A stretch of DNA of 64,000 nt from Verrucomicrobiales bacterium (GCA_029212615.1 JARGPJ010000001.1:1-64000), one strand, 5' to 3'. Positions 18,277 to 27,462 are shown, counted from the first letter of the stretch. Translations and numbers: made by a program. The notes: generated from the sequence alone by a model not told the origin.

Positions 18277-19727
18277 CGATGGGCAGCAAAAGTCTTCGAA
18301 GACGTCCTCCCCGTATCGATACGCCAGGCAAGAAGAGCCTCGCGCAACTCGTCCCGCACTGAAGCATGACTTGAAGAATCATAGAGATTGGTCAGTTCCA
18401 TCGGATCATTCTCCAAATCAAACAGCATCCCTTCGCGCCCTCCTTCGACCTCATCCGAGCCGTAAAATTCAACGAGCTTCCATCTTTCCGATCGGGCCAT
18501 GACCTGATAGTCGGCCGTCGTAAAATTACCATCTCGCGGGTGCTCTGCGAAGACGAGATCACGACCACGCCATTGATCATCTTCATTTAAAGCGGGCATC
18601 AAAGACTCCGCGGAAAAATGCGCCGGCACTTCGCACCCGGCCATTTCGAGGATCGTCGGGCCTACATCAAATAAAGAAACGAGTTCATCGACTTTACGCC
18701 CTTTGCCGAACCTTCCGTCAGGAGTCCATACAATCAGAGGGACCCGGATCACCTGCTCATACATCGTCCATTTCTGCGAATGCCCATGATCAGTGAGACA
18801 ATCGCCGTGGTCACTCGTGAAAATGATCACCGAATTCTCCAGGTACCCCTGTTCGTCGAGCCGCTCCATGATTTGCCCAACCTGCTCATCAATCATCGAA
18901 ACATTAGCGCAGTAATGACGCCGCTGATTGAGACGCTGCTCCTCCGTCGGCTCCATCGGCAGAACCACCGAATCGTGGTCGACTTCATGATTATGCACCC
19001 GCATCCCCCGGTAGGCCCGGGGCTGCCCTTCAAGATCTTCCTCCTTCAACGGATCAAGGGGGATCTCCCTCTCGCGATAAGGATCGAGCGCTTCCGGCGT
19101 CGGATCATAGGGGGGATGAGGCCCGGGAAATCCGATCTGAAGAAAGAGAGGTTCAATCGGCGGATAGGTCTTCGTCCACCATTGAGCCATGCCCCCAACG
19201 AAGTTATCCGACTGCATCTCTCCGGGGAGATCCCAGGTGAAGCTACCGATCGCCTCCGCATAGTCCTCCCGTTGTCGATAGAGTTCACGCTGCTGCTTCA
19301 CAAGCCCGCGCGCCGCGAGAGCTTTGTCCCATTCATCGAAAAAATAGCGCCCCTCCAAAAATCGATCTTTGTTCTCAACGACATACCGCTGATGAAAACC
19401 ACAGGGCGTCGTGAACGGCCAGGTATGCATTTTCCCAACATTCACGCTCTGATAACCGGATTCACTGAGATCTTCAACCCAGCTCCGGGTCCACTCATCC
19501 GCATTCTTCATGATACCGGTAGTGTGCGGATATTGACCGGTGAATAAACTGGCCCGCGAAGGAGCACAACTCGGAGCCGTGATATGACAATTCGTAAACG
19601 TCACTCCCTCATTCACGAGCCGGTCGAGATGCGGAGTATTCATATACGGATACCCCAACGCTGCGATCGTATCAAAGCGCTGCTGATCAGTAATGATGAA
19701 AATGATGTTTGGGCGTGCGTCGTTCAT
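18273..19727 (-). CDS. Type I sulfatase (arylsulfatase family)
   Basis: Sulfatases remove sulfate esters from sugars or small molecules. The 484-residue protein shows metal-binding ITDQQ (Asp14, Gln15) and the formylglycine site at Cys54 in SCAPSRASLFTGQ, which fits the C-x-P-x-R signal for FGE. FTSDHGDCLTDHGHSQK forms the second metal/substrate block. There is no signal peptide, so it should be cytoplasmic, unlike most polysaccharide-degrading sulfatases. It overlaps the Nramp-like gene by four bases and is divergent from a PhoD-type phosphatase with only 39 bases between starts. The FGE that would mature it is encoded about 10 kb away in this window. Confidence 0.92.
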   Translation of the reverse strand: MNDARPNIIFIITDQQRFDTIAALGYPYMNTPHLDRLVNEGVTFTNCHITAPSCAPSRASLFTGQYPHTTGIMKNADEWTRSWVEDLSESGYQSVNVGKMHTWPFTTPCGFHQRYVVENKDRFLEGRYFFDEWDKALAARGLVKQQRELYRQREDYAEAIGSFTWDLPGEMQSDNFVGGMAQWWTKTYPPIEPLFLQIGFPGPHPPYDPTPEALDPYREREIPLDPLKEEDLEGQPRAYRGMRVHNHEVDHDSVVLPMEPTEEQRLNQRRHYCANVSMIDEQVGQIMERLDEQGYLENSVIIFTSDHGDCLTDHGHSQKWTMYEQVIRVPLIVWTPDGRFGKGRKVDELVSLFDVGPTILEMAGCEVPAHFSAESLMPALNEDDQWRGRDLVFAEHPRDGNFTTADYQVMARSERWKLVEFYGSDEVEGGREGMLFDLENDPMELTNLYDSSSHASVRDELREALLAWRIDTGRTSSKTFAAHR

Positions 19728-19766
19728 CGAAGGAGGTTATAAAGTCGACCTGCAATTCCGCCAACC

Positions 19767-21614
19767 ATGAACTGTTTAAAATCCCTCATTTTAGTCGCCC
19801 TGCTTCATTCATCTCTTCTCTTCGCTCAAGACGGTGCCCCTACCGCGATTCGGGTCACTCACGGCCCCATGCTTGGTCGCCCCACCTCCTCATCGATGAC
19901 GATCTGGGTGAGAACCAACGAAGCCGGACCTGTCACGATTTTCTATGGATCCGACGAGAAGAACCTCGACCAGGTCGCCCCGGAATTAACCACTTCGCTG
20001 GACATAGATAATACCGGAACCGTTACCCTCGAAAATCTGGAATCAAACACCCGCTACTACTATCGTATCAACGATCATCAGCTCGGTGGTTCTTTTGTCA
20101 CGATGCCTGATCCCGCTCAGTTCAGGAATGCAGAGACAAATCCCAAAGGCTTATTTAACTTCAGCTTTGAGTTCGCCTGCGGAAACAATCAGCGGGGTGG
20201 AGGAGACAGCGTCGGCCCCCACCTCCCCGTTTACGATGTATTAAATGACGAATGGCGGGAAAAAATTCACTTCGCGATCCTGAACGGTGACTGGCTCTAC
20301 GAAGACCGTCGTGAGTATCCTGCAGCGTCCTGGCTTCATCAGGTGGGGCTAGACAGCATGGACGAAGCTCCCCGCGTCGTACAGAAAGCACCAACAATTG
20401 CCGGTGTCTGGGAGAACTACAAAATCTTCCTCGAACGCGGTCGCAACCTCAGCGAGTGGCACCGGAACATCCCCACCTTCTATACGGCGGATGATCATGA
20501 ACTTCTCAATGACATCTACGGCACGGCCGAAACCGGCTATGTCAACCGACGGGCGGTCTTTCGTGATATTGCCACTCAAGCATGGTTCGACTATCTCGCC
20601 TGGGCAAATCCCGTGACTCACAACTCACCCGCCTGGTTCGGCACCGGGGAGTTCACTGCCGGAAGCGATATCCTCAAAGATCCTGAAGCCGACTTTACAA
20701 AAATTGACCTCGAGGAGATGGCAAACCTGCATGTCCACTGGGGTACCGACACCGCCGGAGTTAGAGACGCTATTTTCGACTCACAAACCGGAGACCCTAA
20801 CTCCGCTGTTTACGACATTGTTGAAGTGCTCGGACCCAACCAGGTCCGCATTTCTCCTGCGGCGAAGGCGGATGGAAGACAGACCTATTCGATTGGTCGA
20901 CGTTGCTACGGAAAATTCACCGTCTCCAACTGTGACTTCTTCGTGCTCGATACCCGAACCCACCGCGACCTGCACGACGTCGATAATCCGGAAAAGCCCG
21001 GTGCCTCCATGCTGGGCAAGCAGCAGTTTAACTGGCTCAAGGAAGGCATCTCCAAAAGCGAGGCTGACTTCATCTTTATCGTTTCCTCCGTCAATTTCAT
21101 GGTCCCTCACGTCGGAAGCGGAGGAGGCGATGACAAACAGTTGACCGTTAAGAAAGACGATGCCTGGACGGTATTCCTCGAAGAAAGAGAGGAACTCATC
21201 GAGCATTGCGACGCCCTCGACCAACCGGTTTTCGTTCTCACCGGAGACCTTCACAACTCCTTTGCGATCCGCGTGACTGACAACGTCTTTGAATTTGCGA
21301 GCGGACCACATAACTCAATCAATCACGCCCCGATGGCAGATGAGGGCGGACGCCCCGTAAACGGCAAGTTCAAATACGGCCCCCGCGAATGTGAGATCCG
21401 CTGGTCCAGCTACGCCATGGATGACATTCCCCGCGCTAACCGGGCTTTTCCTCATTTTTGTGTCGTCAGAATCAACAATGTCTTCAACAATCCCGTCGAT
21501 AAGGATGGAAAACGGTGGTTCGCATTCCCGCACCCTCAAGTCGTCTTTCAATTCTACGATGCCTTGACTGGCGAATTCAGGTACTCTGAAACCATTGTGA
21601 AAGGGCTGCCTTAG
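19767..21614 (+). CDS. Secreted PhoD-type alkaline phosphatase
   Basis: PhoD enzymes release phosphate from esters outside the cytoplasm, using iron and calcium in characterised members. The 615 residues have a signal peptide (about residues 1-20, ending LLFAQ) and an N-terminal fibronectin-like PhoD domain (VTHGPMLGRPTSSSMTIWVRT). The catalytic metallophosphatase domain shows FACGNNQ, LNGDWLYED, TADDHELLNDIYG and LTGDLHNSFA. No Tat twin-arginine motif is evident, so export is probably through Sec. An FHA-cyclase gene follows on the same strand after 37 bases. A good SD-like AAGGAGGT at 19730-19737 lies too far (29 bases) to serve this start. Confidence 0.88.
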   Translation: MNCLKSLILVALLHSSLLFAQDGAPTAIRVTHGPMLGRPTSSSMTIWVRTNEAGPVTIFYGSDEKNLDQVAPELTTSLDIDNTGTVTLENLESNTRYYYRINDHQLGGSFVTMPDPAQFRNAETNPKGLFNFSFEFACGNNQRGGGDSVGPHLPVYDVLNDEWREKIHFAILNGDWLYEDRREYPAASWLHQVGLDSMDEAPRVVQKAPTIAGVWENYKIFLERGRNLSEWHRNIPTFYTADDHELLNDIYGTAETGYVNRRAVFRDIATQAWFDYLAWANPVTHNSPAWFGTGEFTAGSDILKDPEADFTKIDLEEMANLHVHWGTDTAGVRDAIFDSQTGDPNSAVYDIVEVLGPNQVRISPAAKADGRQTYSIGRRCYGKFTVSNCDFFVLDTRTHRDLHDVDNPEKPGASMLGKQQFNWLKEGISKSEADFIFIVSSVNFMVPHVGSGGGDDKQLTVKKDDAWTVFLEEREELIEHCDALDQPVFVLTGDLHNSFAIRVTDNVFEFASGPHNSINHAPMADEGGRPVNGKFKYGPRECEIRWSSYAMDDIPRANRAFPHFCVVRINNVFNNPVDKDGKRWFAFPHPQVVFQFYDALTGEFRYSETIVKGLP

Positions 21615-21651
21615 TTGATTCTCGTTCTGTAACTTCCACACCCCCAGGCTT

Positions 21652-22557
21652 TTGAAAGGACATCTAAAACTAGTCGATACCGGCGAACTCCACGAACTTA
21701 CGAACGTCTCGATCGTCGGTCGAAGCGATGAGTGTCAGATCGCCGTCCCTGATCCCCGGGTATCACGGAGACATGCCATGATCCGAAAGCAGGATGGAGG
21801 CTTCTACCTTTTTGATCTGGGCAGCTTTAACGGAAGCTATTTGAATGGCTCCCGGGTGACCGCGGCAAAACAACTGAAAAGCGGGGATATCATTTCCCTC
21901 GCCGAGCACGAATTCCAATTTCAGCAGGACGGCGGAACGATCACTGAAAACCTCGATGAACTGGGAGGTTCGACGATCGCGCTGATTCGCTCAACCCCGG
22001 TCATCATTCTGGTGAGTGATATCATGGGTTACACGGCGATGTCTGAAGCGATGGGAGCAGATGATCTCGCTCAAGTGATCGGCAGCTGGTATTCCGACGT
22101 TGAAGCTATTATCAGCAGTTCCGGAGGCACCGTAGACAAGTTTATCGGAGACTGCGTCCTCGCCTACTGGACAAAGGTCGACGAGGAATCCATCAAAGCC
22201 GCTCTGCAAACTGCGGCGAAGCTCTTCGAAAGCAGCGACCGCATCTACGGAATGCATTCAGAGATCTTCGACCAAATAGGGAGCCGCTTTAACCTCGGCC
22301 TGGCATTACACGCCGGTAAAGTGGCGTACGGAGGACTCAGCCAGGGGGAAAGCACGCTGGTGGGAGACCCCGTCAATCTTACCTTCCGTCTCGAGTCTCT
22401 GACGCGTGAGCTGAAACAGCAAGTGCTGCTAACAGGCGATTTTCAACGCCAGATTCCGGCTGACTTTGTCGAGACGAAAAACCTTGGTGTTCACAAAGTG
22501 AAGGGCCGGGCTCAGGGAGTTGAGGTCTTTGCTTTGACCTCGTTCCCTGCAAGCTGA
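21652..22557 (+). CDS. FHA domain-class III adenylate cyclase fusion
   Basis: The protein joins a phosphothreonine-binding FHA domain (about residues 1-92; GRSDECQIAV, SRRHAMI, NGSYLNG) to a class III cyclase domain (about 115-290). Key cyclase residues are present: metal Asp123 (VSDIMGYT) and Asp167 (IGDCVLAY), Lys163 and Asp239 for adenine recognition, and Asn242 and Arg246 for the transition state (GDPVNLTFRLE). It should therefore make cAMP. There is no membrane helix, so it is cytoplasmic. The start is TTG at 21652 with a modest AGG nearby; no in-frame ATG precedes the FHA domain. It follows the phosphatase gene and converges on pstB. Confidence 0.88.
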   Translation: MKGHLKLVDTGELHELTNVSIVGRSDECQIAVPDPRVSRRHAMIRKQDGGFYLFDLGSFNGSYLNGSRVTAAKQLKSGDIISLAEHEFQFQQDGGTITENLDELGGSTIALIRSTPVIILVSDIMGYTAMSEAMGADDLAQVIGSWYSDVEAIISSSGGTVDKFIGDCVLAYWTKVDEESIKAALQTAAKLFESSDRIYGMHSEIFDQIGSRFNLGLALHAGKVAYGGLSQGESTLVGDPVNLTFRLESLTRELKQQVLLTGDFQRQIPADFVETKNLGVHKVKGRAQGVEVFALTSFPAS

Positions 22558-22581
22558 GCCGGACCGGGCCGCCTTCGGCGA

Positions 22582-23433
22582 TCAGCCGAAGCGTCCTGAA
22601 ACGTAATCTTCAGTCTCCTTGCGGGAAGGGTTATTGAAGATCTTGATCGTGTCATCCATCTCGACGAGCTCACCGAGGTAGAAATAAGCGGTGCGATCAG
22701 AAACGCGTGTCGCCTGCTGCATGTTGTGCGTCACGATGACGATCGTAAACTCATCTTTCAACTGAGTGATGAGCTCCTCGATAATCGTGGTCGAGATAGG
22801 ATCAAGAGCGGAGCAAGGCTCATCCATGAGGACGATCTTCGGCTGAACTGCGATCGTTCTTGCAATACAAAGACGCTGCTGCTGGCCACCGGAAAGACCG
22901 AGTCCGCTGGCATCGAGGCGGTCCTTCACCTCTTCCCAGAGACCGGCCAGCTTCAAGGAACGCTCAACCGCTTCATCGATCTCGGCCTTGTTCGAGATCC
23001 CCTGAATGCGGAGACCGAAAGCAACGTTCTCGTAAATGCTCTTCGGAAATGGATTGTACTTCTGAAAAACCATTCCAACGTGCTTACGAAGCTCGATCAC
23101 ATCCACCTGCGGATCGTAAATGTCCGTCCCGAGAATTCGGATATCACCCTTTGAAATCTCAGCCGTCGGAATGAGGTCGTTCATCCGGTTTAAACACCGG
23201 AGCAAAGTCGACTTACCACAGCCGGAGGGCCCGATAAACGCGGTGACCTCTCCCTTGTTGATCTGCATGGAGATGTCGCGCAGGACATCTTTGCCTTTCA
23301 CATAGGCGAAATTAACATCATCCACTTCGATGACCGTATCAGCAGTGACTGGCCCGACCGCAGAAGATCCATTTGGATTATCCTCTACGGAAAGAGAACC
23401 TTCTCGCGTTTTGTCCGACATAATTGTTTTCAT
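22582..23433 (-). CDS. pstB: Phosphate ABC transporter ATP-binding protein
   Basis: PstB is the ATPase of the high-affinity phosphate uptake system PstSCAB. The 283 residues contain Walker A (GPSGCGKST), [26 protein letters not shown], signature [16 protein letters not shown], Walker [13 protein letters not shown] and VTHNMQQA, all characteristic of PstB rather than general ABC ATPases. There is an N-terminal extension of about 35 residues before the ATPase domain. ATG 23421 (MSDKT) is an alternative start. No pstS, pstC, pstA or phoU is nearby, so the partners must be elsewhere. Confidence 0.92.
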   Translation of the reverse strand: MKTIMSDKTREGSLSVEDNPNGSSAVGPVTADTVIEVDDVNFAYVKGKDVLRDISMQINKGEVTAFIGPSGCGKSTLLRCLNRMNDLIPTAEISKGDIRILGTDIYDPQVDVIELRKHVGMVFQKYNPFPKSIYENVAFGLRIQGISNKAEIDEAVERSLKLAGLWEEVKDRLDASGLGLSGGQQQRLCIARTIAVQPKIVLMDEPCSALDPISTTIIEELITQLKDEFTIVIVTHNMQQATRVSDRTAYFYLGELVEMDDTIKIFNNPSRKETEDYVSGRFG

Positions 23434-23738
23434 GTTTATTCCTGATCCAAAAAATTTCTATCATCGAAAGCCCCGCGAAAAGGGGGCCTGTTTATTCACC
23501 AATTCACGCACTTACGATAGCGAACCGCCGTGATAGTGCGCGAGAGCCACGAAAGCAGCAAATAGCACCACGTGGCAATCTTGTCACATTGAGCGTTTTC
23601 CTTTCGATGCCCTGATGCTTTCAACCCCTTCCCCGTGAACAGATTCAGGCAGCTGACTTCCTGCAACCATCCCTTCAGAATCTCACTTTCTCCGGGTTTT
23701 TGATTGCCGGAAGTTGCCTCATTTGAGAACATCAGTTC
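23434..23738. other. Divergent intergenic region upstream of pstB
   Basis: About 300 bases between the pstB start (minus strand) and the Coa1-like gene (plus strand). It should hold both promoters. No pair of direct CTGTCAT-like repeats (a Pho box of the E. coli type) could be recognised, although a single TTGTCACATT occurs at about 23580-23589. Confidence 0.35.
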
Positions 23739-24167
23739 ATGGAAGATACACCACCGCCTCCTCCGAAAAAGACCTCTGCCGGAAAAGTTGTCGCCTTTGT
23801 CGGATGCGGATGCCTCGGTCTCATCGCTCTCGCCGCCATTGGAGGCGCCATTATCTTCTTCAGCGTCATGGGAACCCTCAAGAGCAGCGCCGTCTACGGT
23901 GACACGCTTGCTATGATCCAGGCGAATCCGGAAGCGATTGAAGCACTCGGGAGCCCGATTGAACCGGGGTTCATGCTTTCGGGGGACATCAGCTTTAACA
24001 ACGGAGTGGGAAAGGCAGACCTCACCGTGCCGGTTTCCGGCCCCGAAGGCAGTGGCAGTATTCACGTTGTCGCAGACAAAACAGGAGGTTCAAGCGCCTG
24101 GACGTACACCACGCGTGAACTCGTGATCGATGGTGAAGAAAATCGAGTCATCCAACTCGGGCCCTGA
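23739..24167 (+). CDS. Coa1/Tim21-like membrane-anchored protein
   Basis: The 142-residue protein begins with a proline stretch (PPPPPKK) and one membrane helix (about residues 15-44, VVAFVGCGCLGLIALAAIGGAIIFF). A small alpha/beta domain follows, with NPEAIEALGSPIEPGFML, then GKADLTVPVSGPEGSGSIHV and RELVIDGEENRVIQL. This matches the Coa1/Tim21 domain pattern found in mitochondrial cytochrome oxidase assembly factor 1 and in many bacterial hypothetical proteins. The domain should face the periplasm. Function in bacteria is unknown, and no oxidase genes are close by. Confidence 0.75.
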   Translation: MEDTPPPPPKKTSAGKVVAFVGCGCLGLIALAAIGGAIIFFSVMGTLKSSAVYGDTLAMIQANPEAIEALGSPIEPGFMLSGDISFNNGVGKADLTVPVSGPEGSGSIHVVADKTGGSSAWTYTTRELVIDGEENRVIQLGP

Positions 24168-24226
24168 TCGCAGTCTCCTCTTCACGTCCATTGCTGTGAG
24201 CCTGCGATGATGCAAGGGTGCGCCCT

Positions 24227-24919
24227 ATGCAGATCTTTCTGTTCATCTTTGCGATAGCCCTTGCGATCACCTTCTGGGGTCGTGGCCGTTATGTAAAAAT
24301 ATACGGCCAGGAAACAGGAAACCGTCTCCCTTCGAGACTCTCCGGCAGTGAACTCGCCGGGAAAATCCTGAAATCCCGCGGTATCGAAGAGGTGACAGTG
24401 ACTCGCAGCCGCAGTTTACTGGACGATTTTTACTCGCCCGAGAAAAAGCAAATCACCCTCTCTCCCTGCCATTTTGACGGCACTAATTTCTCCTCTCTGG
24501 CGATAGCCGCCCAGCAGGCCGGAAAAGCAATTCAAGACTACGAAGGGCATCGCCCTCTCCTCTGGCGAACCACCGCAATCCGCTGGACCGTCTACCTCAG
24601 TATCCCCCTCACGGTCATTGCCGTCGCGACCCTCCTTCTCGGCATGACCAAGACAATCCTGCCCATGGTTCTTCTCGGGTGGTCAATGATCGCTTTCTGG
24701 AACGTCGCGACCGTTCCCACTGAACTCGATGCCGGTGAACGGGCGAAAAAGCAGCTCGAAAAGCTCAAGGTGTTTCGCAACCTCGACGAACGCGTCGGCG
24801 TCGAGCGGGTCATGGGCGCCGCGAGCACCGCCTATCTCGACGGTTTTTTTACGGTCGGCTCATGGATCGCCCGCACCCTGGTGCCCTGGGCAAAGAAGCA
24901 GGTCGATCCGGAATCCTGA
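24227..24919 (+). CDS. YugP-like zinc metallopeptidase homologue with lost active site
   Basis: The 230-residue protein follows the layout of the YugP/neutral zinc metallopeptidase-2 family: an N-terminal helix, a domain containing DDFYSPEKKQITLSP, and two to three later membrane helices (about residues 118-165). At the place of the zinc motif HEAGH it reads QQAGK (residues 96-100, SLAIAAQQAGKAIQ), so both zinc histidines and the catalytic glutamate are gone. VPTELDAGERAKKQL keeps the acidic residue of the downstream family motif. It is probably not a peptidase. ATG 24227 with AAGGG upstream is preferred to the GTG at 24218. Confidence 0.75.
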   Translation: MQIFLFIFAIALAITFWGRGRYVKIYGQETGNRLPSRLSGSELAGKILKSRGIEEVTVTRSRSLLDDFYSPEKKQITLSPCHFDGTNFSSLAIAAQQAGKAIQDYEGHRPLLWRTTAIRWTVYLSIPLTVIAVATLLLGMTKTILPMVLLGWSMIAFWNVATVPTELDAGERAKKQLEKLKVFRNLDERVGVERVMGAASTAYLDGFFTVGSWIARTLVPWAKKQVDPES

Positions 24920-24920
24920 G

Positions 24921-25622
24921 TCAGTCCAGCGACTGAATCTTGATCTCCTTAAACGACACGACCTGCCCGTGGTTCTGAAAACCGATGTAGCCCTTCCGCG
25001 GCTTATCTTTGATCGCGACTTTGAATTTATTGTCCGTGCCGTCCGGATTCTTTCCGACCTCAGGCCAGTCGTTCACATCGACATCAAAAACTTCGACACC
25101 GTTGATATGACAAACAATTCGGGGCCCTACCGCCCGCAGCTTTAGAGTATCCCACTGCCCGACAGGATTGGCAGGATGCGCCGAGGGCCCCTTCCCCTCG
25201 TAAAATGAGCCGTTAAGTTTTCTCTCGTCTTTCTCCCCGTGAGTCTTCTGAAAGCCAACGTTATCCATGAGCTGAACTTCATGCCCGTGATGAACCGGGT
25301 CCTCTCTCGTGGAACGATAGAAGACTCCACTGTTCGCTCCTTCAGAAAGTTTATAGGAAAGGGTCAGCTCAAAATCGCCATATTCCTCCTTCGTCCAAAG
25401 ATTGCCCATTCCCTGAACCTTCGGCTTTCCTTTCTTGTCCACTACCTCTTTCATCCTGCAAGTCACCGCCCCGTCAGATTCAATCACCCATCCCCCCTCT
25501 TCAAAATCGAAGGCTTCGAGGGAACTCCCGTCAAAAAGCACCGTAGGCGCGACTTTCTCTTCACCCGTGCCGCGGGAGAATATCAAGGCAAGGACAGTCA
25601 AAGCGATGTAGTGAGGTTTCAT
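24921..25622 (-). CDS. Secreted DUF1080 (3-keto-disaccharide hydrolase-like) protein
   Basis: DUF1080 proteins have a concanavalin-like beta-sandwich. Characterised members cleave 3-keto-glycosides; many in Verrucomicrobiota and Planctomycetota are of unknown substrate. The 233 residues have a signal peptide (about residues 1-21, ending RGTGEE) and then family blocks: VLFDGSSLEAF near residue 28, WTKEEYGDFELTLSYKLSEGANSGVFYRS, HGHEVQLMDN and GYIGFQNHGQVVSFKEIKI. The start at 25622 is set by the signal peptide. It follows the oligopeptide ATPase gene at 46 bases on the same strand and may be co-transcribed. Confidence 0.85.
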   Translation of the reverse strand: MKPHYIALTVLALIFSRGTGEEKVAPTVLFDGSSLEAFDFEEGGWVIESDGAVTCRMKEVVDKKGKPKVQGMGNLWTKEEYGDFELTLSYKLSEGANSGVFYRSTREDPVHHGHEVQLMDNVGFQKTHGEKDERKLNGSFYEGKGPSAHPANPVGQWDTLKLRAVGPRIVCHINGVEVFDVDVNDWPEVGKNPDGTDNKFKVAIKDKPRKGYIGFQNHGQVVSFKEIKIQSLD

Positions 25623-25668
25623 TCCGGAAACCTGACAGGCACTTCCCCCGCGGCCAAGCATAAGTTCC

Positions 25669-26463
25669 CTAGCGTATCTGCGGAATCGCACTGAGGAGCA
25701 GCTTTGTGGTCTCACTCTGAGGCGAATCAAAAACGGCGTCAGATTCACCGATCTCGACGATCTTACCTTCATCCATCACCGCGATGCGATCAGCGATATA
25801 GCGGACCACCGAAAGATCGTGGGAAATGAAAATCATCGTCAACTCAAGTTCATCCCTCAATTCGCGAAGCAAATTGAGGATCTGCGACTGAATAGAGACA
25901 TCGAGCGCCGAAACCGGTTCATCAGCAAGAATCAGCTTCGGCTCAGGCCCCAGCGCCCGGGCGATCGCTATGCGCTGACGCTGCCCGCCGGAAAACTCGT
26001 GGGGGTATTTCCGGATGTAGCGGCTATCCAGCCCCACACGCTCCATCAGCCCGGAGACGGCAGCTTCCAACCCTTTCCGATCAGACTTCAGTTCAGTTTT
26101 CCGGGTTAAAATCGCCTCAGAGAGAGTGCTGAAGACCGTCATCCTCGGGTTCAGCGAGGCGTAGGGGTCCTGAAAGATCATTTGAAAATCCCGGCGCCGC
26201 TTCCGGATTTCGTTTGGAGGAAGGTCCGCAAGCCGCTCGCCTTCCAGGACGACACTTCCCGAGGTTGGGGTGAGCAATTGCATCACGAGGCGGGAAAGTG
26301 TCGATTTGCCACAGCCACTTTCACCAACGAGCCCCAGGATCTCACCCTTCTCAATTCTCAAGGAGACATCATCGACCGCCTTCACCGTGGTTGTCCCGCT
26401 CCCTATCCACCCCTCACGTTTGGTGAAGTGTTTCGTCAGGTTTTGAAGTTCAAGATAGGACAT
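25669..26463 (-). CDS. Oligopeptide/dipeptide-type ABC transporter ATPase (OppF-like)
   Basis: This is a cytoplasmic ATPase of the DppF/OppF family, which powers uptake of peptides or related solutes together with OppD. Walker A (GESGCGKST), MIFQDPYASLNPRMTV, signature FSGGQRQRIAIARAL, Walker B LILADEPVSALDVS and ISHDLSVVRYI are all present. The 264 residues end shortly after the core and lack the usual C-terminal oligopeptide-transporter Cys region. It is second of an ATPase pair with 9 bases between the genes. No OppA, OppB or OppC gene is visible in the window. Confidence 0.9.
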   Translation of the reverse strand: MSYLELQNLTKHFTKREGWIGSGTTTVKAVDDVSLRIEKGEILGLVGESGCGKSTLSRLVMQLLTPTSGSVVLEGERLADLPPNEIRKRRRDFQMIFQDPYASLNPRMTVFSTLSEAILTRKTELKSDRKGLEAAVSGLMERVGLDSRYIRKYPHEFSGGQRQRIAIARALGPEPKLILADEPVSALDVSIQSQILNLLRELRDELELTMIFISHDLSVVRYIADRIAVMDEGKIVEIGESDAVFDSPQSETTKLLLSAIPQIR

Positions 26464-26472
26464 AGTCTGAAA

Positions 26473-27462
26473 TTAAGCAGTCAACTTCACGGCAAGACAC
26501 GCGGGACAATCCTGAACCCAGTGGCCGGGCTCCAGTTCGGTCAAAGCGGGTCGCACCGCAGAATGCTCCGGCATGCCCTCATGCTCCGGACAGCGTGGCG
26601 CAAACGCACACCCTTCTATTCCCTGAGCCAGGTTCGGAGGCAGTCCGGGAATCGTATAAAGCTTCCCCCCCCTGGATTGCAGGGCGGGGATGGAACGTTG
26701 TAGCGCCCTCGTATAAGCATGGCGTGGAGAACTGAAGAGGGTTTTTACGTCAGCCCGCTCCACAAACCGCCCCGCATACATCACATTCACCTGATCACAG
26801 ACCTCGGAAACCACCGCGAGGTCATGCGTGATAAAAATCACGGCCGTCCCGAGTTCCTCCTGACGGGACTTGATCAGATCGAGGACCTGACGCTGGATCG
26901 TCACATCAAGCGCCGTTGTCGGCTCATCGGCGATTAAAATTTCAGGCCGGGTGATCAAAGCCATCGCAATCATGACACGCTGGCGCATCCCCCCGGAAAA
27001 TTCGTGGGGATAACTGTGAATCCGCTTCTCAGGTTCAGGAATCCCCACGGCGTCAAGCTCGGCGATGGCACGCTCAAGAGCTTCCTTTTTTGAAATTTTG
27101 CCATGGATCAAGAGCGGTTCCATGAGTTGGGTCGAAATCTTGAGATAAGGATTCAGGGAGGTCATCGGATCCTGAAAAATCAGCCCGATACGCTTTCCCC
27201 TCACTTTCCGGATTTCGCTTTCGCCAAGAGAAAGCAAATCGAGATCGCCAAACTTCGCGGTGCCTCCCTCAATCCTGCCCGGCGGTTGCGGAATCAACTG
27301 AAGGAGAGAGTAGCAAGTCACCGACTTTCCGGAACCTGATTCCCCCACGATCCCGACGGTCTCACCCGCCTCTACCTTAAAAGAGACACCATCGACCGCC
27401 TTCACGACTCCTTCCCGAGTGTGAAAATAGGTTCTGAGATCGTTAACTTCGAGCAAGGCCAT
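26473..27462 (-). CDS. Oligopeptide/dipeptide-type ABC transporter ATPase (OppD-like)
   Basis: The 329-residue partner ATPase of the OppF-like protein. It has Walker A (GESGSGKSV), [17 protein letters not shown], signature [15 protein letters not shown], Walker [15 protein letters not shown] and [14 protein letters not shown] full C-terminal oligopeptide-transporter domain follows with the cysteine pattern [13 protein letters not shown] and a later HWVQDCPAC, as in Fe-S-containing DppD proteins. The start ATG 27462 (MALLEVNDL) is chosen at the domain boundary; the frame continues into the upstream IF-1 gene. The 10-base gap to infA points to one transcript. Confidence 0.9.
   Translation of the reverse strand: MALLEVNDLRTYFHTREGVVKAVDGVSFKVEAGETVGIVGESGSGKSVTCYSLLQLIPQPPGRIEGGTAKFGDLDLLSLGESEIRKVRGKRIGLIFQDPMTSLNPYLKISTQLMEPLLIHGKISKKEALERAIAELDAVGIPEPEKRIHSYPHEFSGGMRQRVMIAMALITRPEILIADEPTTALDVTIQRQVLDLIKSRQEELGTAVIFITHDLAVVSEVCDQVNVMYAGRFVERADVKTLFSSPRHAYTRALQRSIPALQSRGGKLYTIPGLPPNLAQGIEGCAFAPRCPEHEGMPEHSAVRPALTELEPGHWVQDCPACLAVKLTA

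Noticed and set aside
18780..19547. Plus-strand frame of about 255 codons inside the sulfatase
   Set aside because: It is antisense to a sulfatase with intact catalytic motifs.
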